From Rhodobacter aestuarii (GTDB lineage: Bacteria; Pseudomonadota; Alphaproteobacteria; Rhodobacterales; Rhodobacteraceae), in contig NZ_FTOG01000010.1 of the NCBI RefSeq assembly GCF_900156655.1, forward strand, positions 99,304 to 163,303: DNA of 64,000 nucleotides, given 5' to 3'. How positions within the stretch are numbered: the stretch's first letter is position 1; every line of letters starts with the position of its first letter. The translations under genes were made by a program, and so were the position numbers. Of the stretch, positions 28,688 through 36,851 are shown piece by piece. Under the pieces are notes generated by a model. It was not told the DNA's origin. It saw nothing but the letters and a program-made list of their open reading frames with translations, and did not search any database.

Positions 28688-29644
28688 ATGGAACAGATGC
28701 CCTCGCCCAACGCCCCGCTGAAGATCGGCACCCGCGGCAGCCCTCTGGCGCTCGCGCAAGCCTACGAGACCCGTTCGCGGCTCATGGCCGCGCATGATTT
28801 GCCTGAAGAGGCGTTTGAGATCGTGGTCATTAAGACCTCGGGCGACAATGCCTCTTTGATTGCAGCGGACAAACCGCTGAAAGAGGTGGGAGGCAAAGGC
28901 CTTTTCACCAAAGAAATCGAAGAGGCGATGGTCGATGGTGGCATCGATATTGCCGTCCATTCGATGAAAGATATGCCGACGGTGCAGCCCGAAGGCCTGA
29001 TCCTCAACTGCTATTTGCCGCGTGAAGATACCCGCGACGCTTTCGTTTCGCTCAAATACGACTCGCTTGACGCGCTGCCCGAAGGCGCTGTTGTCGGAAC
29101 CTCGTCGCTGCGCCGCCGTGCGCAGCTTGCCTATCGTCGCCCGGACCTGAAAATGGTGGAGTTCCGGGGCAATGTGCAAACCCGGATGAAAAAGCTCGAA
29201 GACGGCGTGGCCGATGCCACCTTCTTGGCGCGGGCCGGTTTGAACCGCCTTGGCATGTCCGATGTGGCGAAATCTTCGATTGAGCCGGAAGACATGCTGC
29301 CCGCCGTGGCGCAGGGCTGCATCGGGATCGAACGCCGCATCGCCGATGAGCGTTGCGCTGAGCTGCTGCTGCCGCTGATGGATGGCCCGTCGGGGTTGCG
29401 CCTTGCCTGTGAGCGCGCCTTCCTGCGCACACTGGATGGGTCGTGCGAGACGCCGATTGCGGGTCTGTCGATCCTTGAAGGCGATCAAATCTGGCTGCGT
29501 GGCGAGATTTTGCGTCCCGATGGCTCGGAAGCGATTGCCGATGCCATTCGTGGTCCGGCGACCGATGGCGAAGCGCTTGGCGAAGAGCTTGCGCGCCGGA
29601 TGCTGGCCTCGGCCCCGGCTGATTTCTTTAGCTGGCGCTGCTAA
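28688..29644 (+). CDS. hemC: Hydroxymethylbilane synthase HemC (porphobilinogen deaminase)
   Basis: This 318-residue enzyme condenses four porphobilinogen molecules into hydroxymethylbilane. Conserved KIGTRGSPLALAQA lies at the N-terminus, DIAVHSMKDMP at about 98-108, TSSLRRRAQL at about 139-148, and GSCETPIAGL, whose Cys carries the dipyrromethane cofactor, near residue 255. It is divergent from hemE across a 109-bp gap. The start at 28688 or 28697 is possible. Confidence 0.95.
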   Translation: MEQMPSPNAPLKIGTRGSPLALAQAYETRSRLMAAHDLPEEAFEIVVIKTSGDNASLIAADKPLKEVGGKGLFTKEIEEAMVDGGIDIAVHSMKDMPTVQPEGLILNCYLPREDTRDAFVSLKYDSLDALPEGAVVGTSSLRRRAQLAYRRPDLKMVEFRGNVQTRMKKLEDGVADATFLARAGLNRLGMSDVAKSSIEPEDMLPAVAQGCIGIERRIADERCAELLLPLMDGPSGLRLACERAFLRTLDGSCETPIAGLSILEGDQIWLRGEILRPDGSEAIADAIRGPATDGEALGEELARRMLASAPADFFSWRC

Positions 29645-29666
29645 GCCCACGACGATAAACCCTTTC

Positions 29667-29701
29667 GGGCCGGAGGTTTGCCGCAGGGCAGCCTCCGGCC
29701 C
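29667..29701 (+). repeat. Stem-loop after hemC
   Basis: GGGCCGGAGG (29667-29676) and CCTCCGGCCC (29692-29701) form a perfect 10-bp stem with a 15-nt loop. There is no T-run, so it is a weak terminator or an mRNA-stability element between hemC and the FAD oxidase gene. Confidence 0.45.
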
Positions 29702-29724
29702 GCTGCATTTCAAGGACACCCGCC

Positions 29725-31101
29725 ATGGATCTGATCGCCCGCCTTGCTGAGATTGTCGGCCCCACCCATGTGCTGACCGGGGCCGAGGCGGCGGGCTTTG
29801 GCCGCGAATGGACGTGCCATTATACTTGGACCCCCATGGCCGTGGTGCGCCCCGGCACAACGGCAGAGGTTTCGGCGCTTTTGCAATTGGCGCATGAAAC
29901 CGGCACCAAGGTTGTCCCCGTGGGCGGAAATACCGGGCTAAATGGCGGCACCTTTGCCGAAGGCGCGCTGATGATCTCGCTTTCACGCCTGAACCGGGTG
30001 CGCGAGATCAACCCCGCCGCGCGGGTGGTGGTGGCCGAGGCGGGCGTGGTGCTGGAAACCCTGCATGATCTGGCCGCGCAGCACGATCTGGCGTTCCCGC
30101 TGACCTTTGGGGCCAAAGGCTCGGCGATGGTGGGGGGCTTTTTGTCCACCAATGCGGGCGGGTCGAATGTGGTGCGCTATGGCTCGGCGCGTGCGCTCTG
30201 TTTGGGGCTAGAGGTCGTGCTGGCCGATGGCCGGATTTGGAACGGGCTCACTGGGCTGCACAAAGACAACACGGGTTACGACCTGCGCGATTTGATGATT
30301 GGCGCGGAAGGCACGCTTGGCATCATCACCGCCGCGGTGCTCAAACTCACGCCTGCGCCCACGGCCTATGCGACGGCGCTGATCGGCCTGCCCAGTTTGG
30401 ACGATGCGCTCACGATTTTGAATGCCGTGCAAAAGGGCAGCGGCGGCGCGGTTGAGGCGTTTGAATATATGCCCGACACCTATATGGAGCGGCTTGCAAA
30501 GGCCAAACCTGCGCTGGCCTGCCCGTTCCCGCCGCAACCCGTCAATGTGCTGATCGAAACCGCGACCACCGTGCCCGGGGCTGATCCGGTGGCGCAACTT
30601 GAGGCCACGCTTTTTGAGGCGATGGAGCAGGGCCGCGTGACCGAGGCCGTGGTGGCCCATTCCACCGCGCAGCGCCGCAAGCTTTGGGAGATGCGCGAAA
30701 CGGCGGCCGAGATCACCTTCACCACCCCCGATATTGTGGATTGCGACATTGCTCTGCCGCTTGATCTGTTGCAGTCCTTCCTTGACCGCATGACCCCGCG
30801 CCTGATGGCGTTGGACCCGCAGGCCGGGGAATTGGTGATTGGCCATCTGGGCGATGGCAACCTGCATTACACCGCCTATCCCAGCCGCTCGGATGCCGCT
30901 TTGGGAAAAGCGATCCGCGCGGCGGTGAATGAAGAGGCGATGGCGCTGAACGGCAGTTTCTCTGCCGAACATGGGGTGGGGATCTCCAAACGCGCCACGA
31001 TGGCCGCGCATAAAGACCCGGTTGCGGTGCAGATGATGGCGGCGATCAAGGCCGCGCTCGACCCGAAGGGGATTTTGAACCCCGGCAAGGTTTTGCCATA
31101 G
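29725..31101 (+). CDS. FAD-linked oxidase (GlcD/D-2-hydroxyacid dehydrogenase family)
   Basis: This 458-residue flavoprotein has a PCMH-type FAD-binding domain (VVPVGGNTGLNGG near 70-82, FLSTNAGGSNVVRYG near 141-155) and a C-terminal oxidase domain ending GVGISKR..DPKGILNPGKVLP. The family includes glycolate oxidase subunit GlcD, D-lactate dehydrogenases and D-2-hydroxyglutarate dehydrogenases. The HLGDGNLHY motif near 373-381 is typical. No GlcE or GlcF gene lies next to it, so a stand-alone D-2-hydroxyacid dehydrogenase is more likely than a glycolate oxidase complex. Confidence 0.88.
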   Translation: MDLIARLAEIVGPTHVLTGAEAAGFGREWTCHYTWTPMAVVRPGTTAEVSALLQLAHETGTKVVPVGGNTGLNGGTFAEGALMISLSRLNRVREINPAARVVVAEAGVVLETLHDLAAQHDLAFPLTFGAKGSAMVGGFLSTNAGGSNVVRYGSARALCLGLEVVLADGRIWNGLTGLHKDNTGYDLRDLMIGAEGTLGIITAAVLKLTPAPTAYATALIGLPSLDDALTILNAVQKGSGGAVEAFEYMPDTYMERLAKAKPALACPFPPQPVNVLIETATTVPGADPVAQLEATLFEAMEQGRVTEAVVAHSTAQRRKLWEMRETAAEITFTTPDIVDCDIALPLDLLQSFLDRMTPRLMALDPQAGELVIGHLGDGNLHYTAYPSRSDAALGKAIRAAVNEEAMALNGSFSAEHGVGISKRATMAAHKDPVAVQMMAAIKAALDPKGILNPGKVLP

Positions 31102-31129
31102 GCTCTTGAAACTGGGCGCGTCAGGGGGC

Positions 31130-32350
31130 ATGGATCGCGCGATCATGAGCCTATCCGCCCCGTTCCGCCCTATCTTCCGCGTGCCCGCACTGCGCCTTGC
31201 CGCGGCGCTGATTGCGCTGTTTGGCGCGCATATCGCCACGCTTGTGCCCTATGTTTCAATGCTGGCAGTGACCCGCTTTGGGATGAGCGATCACGCCTTT
31301 TCGGTGCTGTTGGTGGTGGCGTCCTTCGTGGGGGTGGCGGCCTCGGTTTCCTTTGGCATCCGCGCCGATCAACGCGCGAACCGCCGCCGTATCGCGCTAA
31401 TCGTGAGCGGGGCGCTCACGCTTGGCACGGCCTTGGTGACGTTTTTCCCCATCGCGCCCGTTTTCATTCTGGCCCATGCGCTGATCCTGCCCGTGTCCGG
31501 TGCAATCTTTGGGCAGGTCTTTGCCCTCGCGCGGCTCGCGGCCTCCACCTGCCCAGAGGCGGAGCGCCCGGCGGTGCTTTCCACCCTGCGTGCGCTCTTT
31601 GCCCTGCCGTGGATCATCGTCTTGCCGATCTGGTCGGTCGTGTTTCGCGGCGACACGCCGCTGACCGTGATTTACCCGGTCTGCCTTGCCTTTGCGGTGC
31701 TGATCTTGGGGCTGACTTGGGCGTTTTGGCCGCGTGATGGGGCCACGGCTTGGTCGGATGCGCCTTCGGGCCTTAGTTTCCGCGCGTCGCTGCGTGAAAT
31801 TGCGCATCCCAAGGTGCTGGTCCGGGTTCTGGCCCTTGGCACAATCAACGGCGCGGTGATGCTGTACATGGTGGTTGTGGGGCTCGTCTTCGCGGGCATT
31901 CCCTATCGTGGCGCGTCTGATACCGCGCTTTATGCCGGGATCATGGCGGGGCTAGAGGTGCCCTTCATGCTGGCATTGCCCTTCATGATTGGGCGCATTC
32001 GCCAGACATGGTTCATCTTCATCGGCACGGTGCTTTACGCGATCCACCTTGCGGGGATTCCGATTTTGGCGGAAAGCCCCGCCGTTTGGGTGCTGACGAT
32101 CTCCGGCGCGATTGGTGGGGCGATCGTGCTCACCCAACCAATGGCCTATCTGCAAGACCTGATGGGGGATCGCCCCGGTGCGGGGGCCTCGCTTATGGCG
32201 TTGCAAAAGCTCGCCGGCGATGGTTTCTCTGCGGCTTCGTTTGCGCTGGGGACCACCTTGGCCGTGGGCTACGGGCTTGCGGCCTTCATTGGCGCGGGGC
32301 TGGCCCTGACCGGTGCGACGCTGCTGATTGTGCTCGACCGGCGGCGCTGA
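31130..32350 (+). CDS. MFS transporter, sugar-efflux-like
   Basis: This protein of about 406 residues has twelve predicted hydrophobic segments and an MFS loop (FGIRADQRANRRR) between helices 2 and 3. The overall look is near sugar efflux transporters of the SetA type. The start is unclear: ATG 31130 (with GGGGG close by), ATG 31145 and TTG 31106 are all possible. It lies 28 bp after the FAD oxidase and may be co-transcribed, but no substrate can be named. Confidence 0.82.
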   Translation: MDRAIMSLSAPFRPIFRVPALRLAAALIALFGAHIATLVPYVSMLAVTRFGMSDHAFSVLLVVASFVGVAASVSFGIRADQRANRRRIALIVSGALTLGTALVTFFPIAPVFILAHALILPVSGAIFGQVFALARLAASTCPEAERPAVLSTLRALFALPWIIVLPIWSVVFRGDTPLTVIYPVCLAFAVLILGLTWAFWPRDGATAWSDAPSGLSFRASLREIAHPKVLVRVLALGTINGAVMLYMVVVGLVFAGIPYRGASDTALYAGIMAGLEVPFMLALPFMIGRIRQTWFIFIGTVLYAIHLAGIPILAESPAVWVLTISGAIGGAIVLTQPMAYLQDLMGDRPGAGASLMALQKLAGDGFSAASFALGTTLAVGYGLAAFIGAGLALTGATLLIVLDRRR

Positions 32351-32352
32351 TC

Positions 32353-33000
32353 TCAGCTGTCGGGCGTTACCCGATCAAGCAGTTCCAACACCTTCGGCCC
32401 CAAGGCCTCGACGACCAGCACCACCCCTTTGGCGGAGGGGTGAATACCATCGGCCTGCATCAAGCCTTGGGCCGCGCGCTCTTCGGGGCTTTGCGCGGCA
32501 ATCGGGCCGAGCAGGTTATCCACCACCACAGCACCGTATTGCGCGCCAAGCTCTGGCCAGATCGCATTGAACGCCTCCTGATAGGCGGCCCCGTAATTGC
32601 CCGGCGCCTGCAACCCCACCAGCGCGGCGGGCAGGCCCTTGGCCGTGACCTCGGCCAGCATCGCATCAAGGTTTTCGCGTGCCTTGGCGGGAGGCTGGCC
32701 GCGCAGCATATCATTGCCGCCAAGGGCGATCATCACCGCATCCACCTCGGGTGTGAGCGACCAGCCAAGCCGCGCCCGCCCGCCCGATGTGGTGTCGCCA
32801 GAGACGCCCGCATTGATCACGTTCACGTCAGCGCCACGCGCTTGCAACCAGCCTTGCAATTGCGGCACCAACCCCTCGCCGGGGTTTAACCCATAGCCTT
32901 GGGTGAGGCTATCGCCCACCGCAAGCAGCGTGATGGGCTCTGCCGCCGCCGTTGACGCAAGGGAAGCGCTGACCAATCCGGCTGCCAAAGCCTTGCCCAT
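32353..33000 (-). CDS. tesA: Arylesterase / acyl-CoA thioesterase TesA (SGNH hydrolase)
   Basis: This 215-residue periplasmic GDSL/SGNH hydrolase has a signal peptide MGKALAAGLVSASLASTAAA, block I AVGDSLTQGYG (nucleophile Ser31), block III GGND, and DGIHPSAKG with the catalytic Asp and His. It hydrolyses acyl thioesters and aryl esters. I choose ATG 33000 for its compact signal peptide. ATG 33051 is an alternative, and it would share its bases with the start of the divergent ABC gene. The tesA-ABC divergent pair is widely conserved. Confidence 0.9.
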   Translation of the reverse strand: MGKALAAGLVSASLASTAAAEPITLLAVGDSLTQGYGLNPGEGLVPQLQGWLQARGADVNVINAGVSGDTTSGGRARLGWSLTPEVDAVMIALGGNDMLRGQPPAKARENLDAMLAEVTAKGLPAALVGLQAPGNYGAAYQEAFNAIWPELGAQYGAVVVDNLLGPIAAQSPEERAAQGLMQADGIHPSAKGVVLVVEALGPKVLELLDRVTPDS

Positions 33001-33049
33001 GCCGCTGCGGACCCCATATGCCCTTGAAAGCAATGACAGGCAGGTTTTC

Positions 33050-33718
33050 ATGACCGACACGGTTCTCTCCCTTGATGATGCGCGGCTGACTTTGGCCGGA
33101 AACGCAGGCCCCGTAGAGATTTTGCGCGGGATCACGCTTTCGGTCGCTAAGGGGGAAAGCGTGGGGCTGGTGGGGCCGTCTGGCTCGGGCAAGTCGTCGC
33201 TCCTGATGTTGATGGGCGGGCTGGAACGCGCCACCGGGGGCAAGGTCACCGCTTTGGGGCAGGATCTGACCGCGATGGGCGAAGATGATCTGGCCCGCTT
33301 CCGCAGAGGGAATATGGGGATTGTGTTTCAATCTTTCCACCTTGTCCCCACAATGACCGCACTCGAAAACGTTGCCCTGCCTTTGGAAATTGCGGGCCAG
33401 CCCGATGCGCAGGCCCGCGCGATGGCGGAATTGGATCGGGTGGGTTTGGGGCATCGCCACCACCATTACCCCTCTGAAATGTCGGGCGGCGAACAGCAGC
33501 GCGTGGCTTTGGCGCGTGCCGTTGCTCCGCGCCCCGCGATCCTGCTCGCCGATGAGCCAACGGGGAATTTGGACGCCAAGAACGGCGCCGCGATCATTGA
33601 GTTGTTATTTGATCTGCAAGCGCAAACTGGGGCCACGCTTGTGCTGGTGACCCATGCTGCCGATCTGGCCGAGCGTTGCGGGCGGTTGGTGCGGCTTGCC
33701 GATGGGGTGCTCGAATGA
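33050..33718 (+). CDS. ABC transporter ATP-binding protein (YbbA/LolD-type)
   Basis: This 222-residue ATPase has Walker A GPSGSGKSS, Q-loop VFQSFHLVP, signature MSGGEQQR and Walker B ILLADEPTG. It resembles YbbA/LolD-type partners of FtsX-fold permeases, which move lipids or lipoproteins or act as mechanotransmitters. The start at 33050 (MTDTVLSLDD) has a GCAGG upstream. The stop overlaps the next gene by 4 bases (ATGA). Pairing with the FtsX-type permease and divergent tesA mirrors ybbA-ybbP next to tesA in E. coli. Confidence 0.92.
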   Translation: MTDTVLSLDDARLTLAGNAGPVEILRGITLSVAKGESVGLVGPSGSGKSSLLMLMGGLERATGGKVTALGQDLTAMGEDDLARFRRGNMGIVFQSFHLVPTMTALENVALPLEIAGQPDAQARAMAELDRVGLGHRHHHYPSEMSGGEQQRVALARAVAPRPAILLADEPTGNLDAKNGAAIIELLFDLQAQTGATLVLVTHAADLAERCGRLVRLADGVLE

Positions 33719-36222
33719 GCCTCGCTGTTCGGATTGCGCGTGCCGAATTGCGCGGGGGGCTGCGCGGCTTTCGCATTTTTCTTTTGTGTCTGATGCTGGG
33801 CGTTGCCGCGATCACCGCCGTGGGTGAGGTGCGCGAGGCGATTAAAGCAGGCTTGGCCGCCGAAGGCTCCACTATGCTTGGTGGTCAGGCAGAGATGGAA
33901 TTCACCTATCGCCGCGCTACGCCTGAAGAACGCGATTGGATCGTGGCCAATGCGCGCGCCTTTTCCGAAGTGGTCGAAATGCGCTCCATGGCGGCGCTGG
34001 AAGACGGCTCTGAAACCGCGCTGACGCAGTTGAAAGCGGTGGATGGCGCGTGGCCGCTTTTGGGGCAGGCGCAGCTTGACCCGCCCGTGGGCGTCGCGGC
34101 TTTGGCGGGGCAGGGCGGTGTGCCCGGTGCCTTCCTCGACCCGGTTTTGGCAGACCGTTTGGGGTTGCAACCGGGGGATACGTTCAAAATCGGCGGTGAA
34201 ACCTTCGTATTGATGGCGCGACTGGTCCGCGAGCCCGATGCCGCGAGCGCCGGTATGGCCTTTGGGGCGCGCTCGGTTGTGGCGCTTTCGGCGCTGGAAG
34301 GCACGCCGCTTTTGGCCCCCGGCACGCTTTATGAAACGAAATACCGGGTGCTTTTACCCGAAGGCACGAGCCTAAATGCCCTTAGCCGGGCAGCGGAAGA
34401 GCGCTTTGCGGGCGCGGGCATGAAATGGGCCGATGAGACCCGCGCGGCCCCTTCGATTGAGCGGTTCACCGACAGGCTCAGTTCGTTCTTAGTGCTTGTG
34501 GGGCTGGCAGGGCTGGCTGTCGGCGGTGTGGGTATTTCGGCCACTGTGCAGGCATGGATTGCGCGCAAGGCTGCGACCATCGCCACTTTGCGCGCACTTG
34601 GCGCCTCGGGCACGACGATCCGGGGCGCTTTCCTGATACAGCTTGCGGTGCTCACCACCGTGGGTGTGGCGGCGGGGCTTGCCTTGGGCGGCGGCGCCGT
34701 TTTCGTCGCGCGCGGGCTGATTGCCGATGCAATGCCGGTGCCGGTGGAGGTTAGCCTTTCGGCTCGCCCGCTCTATGAGGCGGCGATCTATGGCGCGCTC
34801 ACGGCGGCGATCTTTGCGCTGTGGCCCCTAGCGCGGCTCTCTGAATTGCGCGCAGCCACGCTCTACCGCGAGGCAGAGAAACCGCGCCGGGGCCTGCCGC
34901 CGCTAGGGTTCTTGGCGATCATTGCCGGGCTGACGGCGGCTTTGGTTTTGGCGGCGGTGCTGTTTTCGGGCCTGCCCACGCTAACGCTTGTGACCCTTGG
35001 CGGGGTGGCGGGCGCGTTGGTGCTGCTGGCGCTTGCCGCGATGGGCATTCGCGCGCTGGCGCGCCGCTTTGCCTCGCGCACCTCGCGCCGCCCGGCGCTT
35101 CATGCGGCGCTCGCCGCGATTGGCGCGCCAAGGTCAGAGGCGACCGCGGTGATTTTGGCGCTTGGGCTGGGGCTCACGGTGCTTTCCGCCGTGGCGCAGG
35201 TGCAAAGCGGGCTGCGTGGGGCGATTGCGCAAGAACTGCCGCAACAGGCCCCTGCCTTCTTCCTGCTCGACATCCCGCCGCCCGAGCGTGCGGCGCTGGT
35301 GGACCGGCTGATGGCGCAAGAGGGCGTGAGCCGGATTGATACCGTGCCGATGCTGCGCGGCATCGTGACCGAGATCAACGGGCAAAACGCACGCGAGGTG
35401 GCGGGCGAACATTGGGTGCTGCGCGGTGACCGGGGCGTGACCTTTGCCGAAACCCCGCGTGAAGAGCTGACCGCAGGCGAATGGTGGCCCGAGGGCTATA
35501 CCGGCCCGCCGCTGGTGTCTGTCTCGCAAGAAGAGGCGACGGAACTCGGCTTAAAGCTGGGCGATAAGCTGACGGTGAACATTTTGGGCCGCGATATCGT
35601 CGCTGAGATTACCTCGTTCCGGAACGTAGATTTCTCGACCATGGGGATTGGCTTCGTGCTGACCTTTGATGCGGCCACGCTTTCAAGCGCGCCGCACACC
35701 GACCTTGCCACCGTCTATGCGCCGCCGGAAACGGAGGCGGGGCTGTTGCGGTTGATGGCGCAAGAATTTCCGACCGTGACCGCCGTGCCGGTGCGCGAGG
35801 CGCTGAGCCGGGTGAGCGAGGCTTTGGGCTCGATTGCGACCGCTGTGGGCTTGGCGGCCTCCGTCACGCTGGTGACGGGCTTTGCGGTGCTTCTAGGCGC
35901 GGCGGCTTCGGGCGAAGAGGCGCGCGCGCGCGAAGCGGCGCTTCTTAAAACGCTTGGCGCAACGCGCGGGCTGATTTTGCGCTCATTCGCTTTGCGGGCG
36001 GCGCTGATGGGCGCGGCGGCGGGGATCATCGCTGTGGGTGTGGGCGCGCTGGCTGGTTGGGCGGTGCTGGTGTTGGTGATGGAGAGCAGCTTCCGCTTTG
36101 ATGCGCTGGCAGCGCTTTTGGTCATTGCGGGCGGTATGGCTGCGGTGTTGCTGGCGGGCACCCTTTTCGCCCTGCGTCCGCTTGCAGCGCGGCCGGCGCG
36201 GGTGTTGCGTGCGCAGGAATAA
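33715..36222 (+). CDS. FtsX-type ABC permease (YbbP-like)
   Basis: This 835-residue membrane protein has an N-terminal transmembrane helix, a large periplasmic region, two FtsX/MacB-like permease domains (about 265-375 and 715-825) and further transmembrane helices in the middle. This double layout matches YbbP. Translation is coupled to the ATPase gene by an ATGA overlap. The function is likely extraction or export of a lipid-linked substrate, inferred from the family. A GC-rich hairpin (36226-36251) lies after the stop. Confidence 0.9.
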   Translation: MSLAVRIARAELRGGLRGFRIFLLCLMLGVAAITAVGEVREAIKAGLAAEGSTMLGGQAEMEFTYRRATPEERDWIVANARAFSEVVEMRSMAALEDGSETALTQLKAVDGAWPLLGQAQLDPPVGVAALAGQGGVPGAFLDPVLADRLGLQPGDTFKIGGETFVLMARLVREPDAASAGMAFGARSVVALSALEGTPLLAPGTLYETKYRVLLPEGTSLNALSRAAEERFAGAGMKWADETRAAPSIERFTDRLSSFLVLVGLAGLAVGGVGISATVQAWIARKAATIATLRALGASGTTIRGAFLIQLAVLTTVGVAAGLALGGGAVFVARGLIADAMPVPVEVSLSARPLYEAAIYGALTAAIFALWPLARLSELRAATLYREAEKPRRGLPPLGFLAIIAGLTAALVLAAVLFSGLPTLTLVTLGGVAGALVLLALAAMGIRALARRFASRTSRRPALHAALAAIGAPRSEATAVILALGLGLTVLSAVAQVQSGLRGAIAQELPQQAPAFFLLDIPPPERAALVDRLMAQEGVSRIDTVPMLRGIVTEINGQNAREVAGEHWVLRGDRGVTFAETPREELTAGEWWPEGYTGPPLVSVSQEEATELGLKLGDKLTVNILGRDIVAEITSFRNVDFSTMGIGFVLTFDAATLSSAPHTDLATVYAPPETEAGLLRLMAQEFPTVTAVPVREALSRVSEALGSIATAVGLAASVTLVTGFAVLLGAAASGEEARAREAALLKTLGATRGLILRSFALRAALMGAAAGIIAVGVGALAGWAVLVLVMESSFRFDALAALLVIAGGMAAVLLAGTLFALRPLAARPARVLRAQE

Positions 36223-36255
36223 GGGGTGGGGGGCGTATCGCGCGCCCCCACTTAC

Positions 36256-36732
36256 TCAGGTGCGTAGCCCGGTTTCGTACAAGATCCCGCGCCGCTTAGC
36301 CTCATAATAATAGCCGCGCGCGTACCACATGACGGCGGTTTGCTCGTCGCCATCGGCACACATCCACGCCCCGCGCAGATATTTCACACCGTATTTCAGG
36401 TTGGTATCCGCATCGAGAAGCGCCATCGCCTCGCCCTCAAACCCCATCCCGCGTGCGGTTTGCGGCAGGATCTGCATCAGCCCGTAATAGGGGCCATTGC
36501 GCGCCGCGGTGTTATAATCGCTTTCACGCTGGACGACGCGGTGCACGAGCGAGCGCGGCACGCCATAATGATCCGCCCAATGGTTGATCTTGGCGCGCAG
36601 CGCGGGCGTTTCGCCGGGATAAAGATTGAGAAGGTCAGCGCGCGGAGATTTGGTGGATTCCCGTCCCGCACCACAGGCGGAAAGGGCGCCAAGGGCGGTC
36701 ATCCCAAGAAGAAGCGAGCGGCGCGTTACCAT
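36256..36732 (-). CDS. Lytic transglycosylase-like lipoprotein
   Basis: This 158-residue SLT-domain protein starts MVTRRSLLLGMTALGALSAC, a lipoprotein signal with acylation Cys20. The catalytic motif region VVQRESDYN (Glu70) and GLMQILPQTA (84-93) are those of family 1 transglycosylases, which cleave the glycan strand to 1,6-anhydromuramic ends. The start at 36732 has GGAGG upstream. It is shorter than full transglycosylases, and only the catalytic domain is present. An unusual CGTGA-rich palindrome lies just upstream. Confidence 0.88.
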   Translation of the reverse strand: MVTRRSLLLGMTALGALSACGAGRESTKSPRADLLNLYPGETPALRAKINHWADHYGVPRSLVHRVVQRESDYNTAARNGPYYGLMQILPQTARGMGFEGEAMALLDADTNLKYGVKYLRGAWMCADGDEQTAVMWYARGYYYEAKRRGILYETGLRT

Positions 36733-36746
36733 GAAGCCTCCAAAAT

Positions 36747-36792
36747 CGTGACGCATGATCACGTGATCATTTCAATCGTGATACGCGCGTGA
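36747..36792. promoter_or_regulatory. CGTGA array with 16-bp palindrome
   Basis: ATGATCACGTGATCAT (36755-36770) is a perfect palindrome. CGTGA occurs at 36747, 36762 and 36777, exactly 15 bp apart, and again at 36788. The array sits 15-60 bp upstream of the transglycosylase gene and may be a regulator-binding cluster. Confidence 0.45.
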
Positions 36793-36851
36793 AGGCTTTC
36801 GGGCGAGCAAAAATCAAGGCCGGGGCGTGGCGATGCGCGGAGCTTTGCCGA

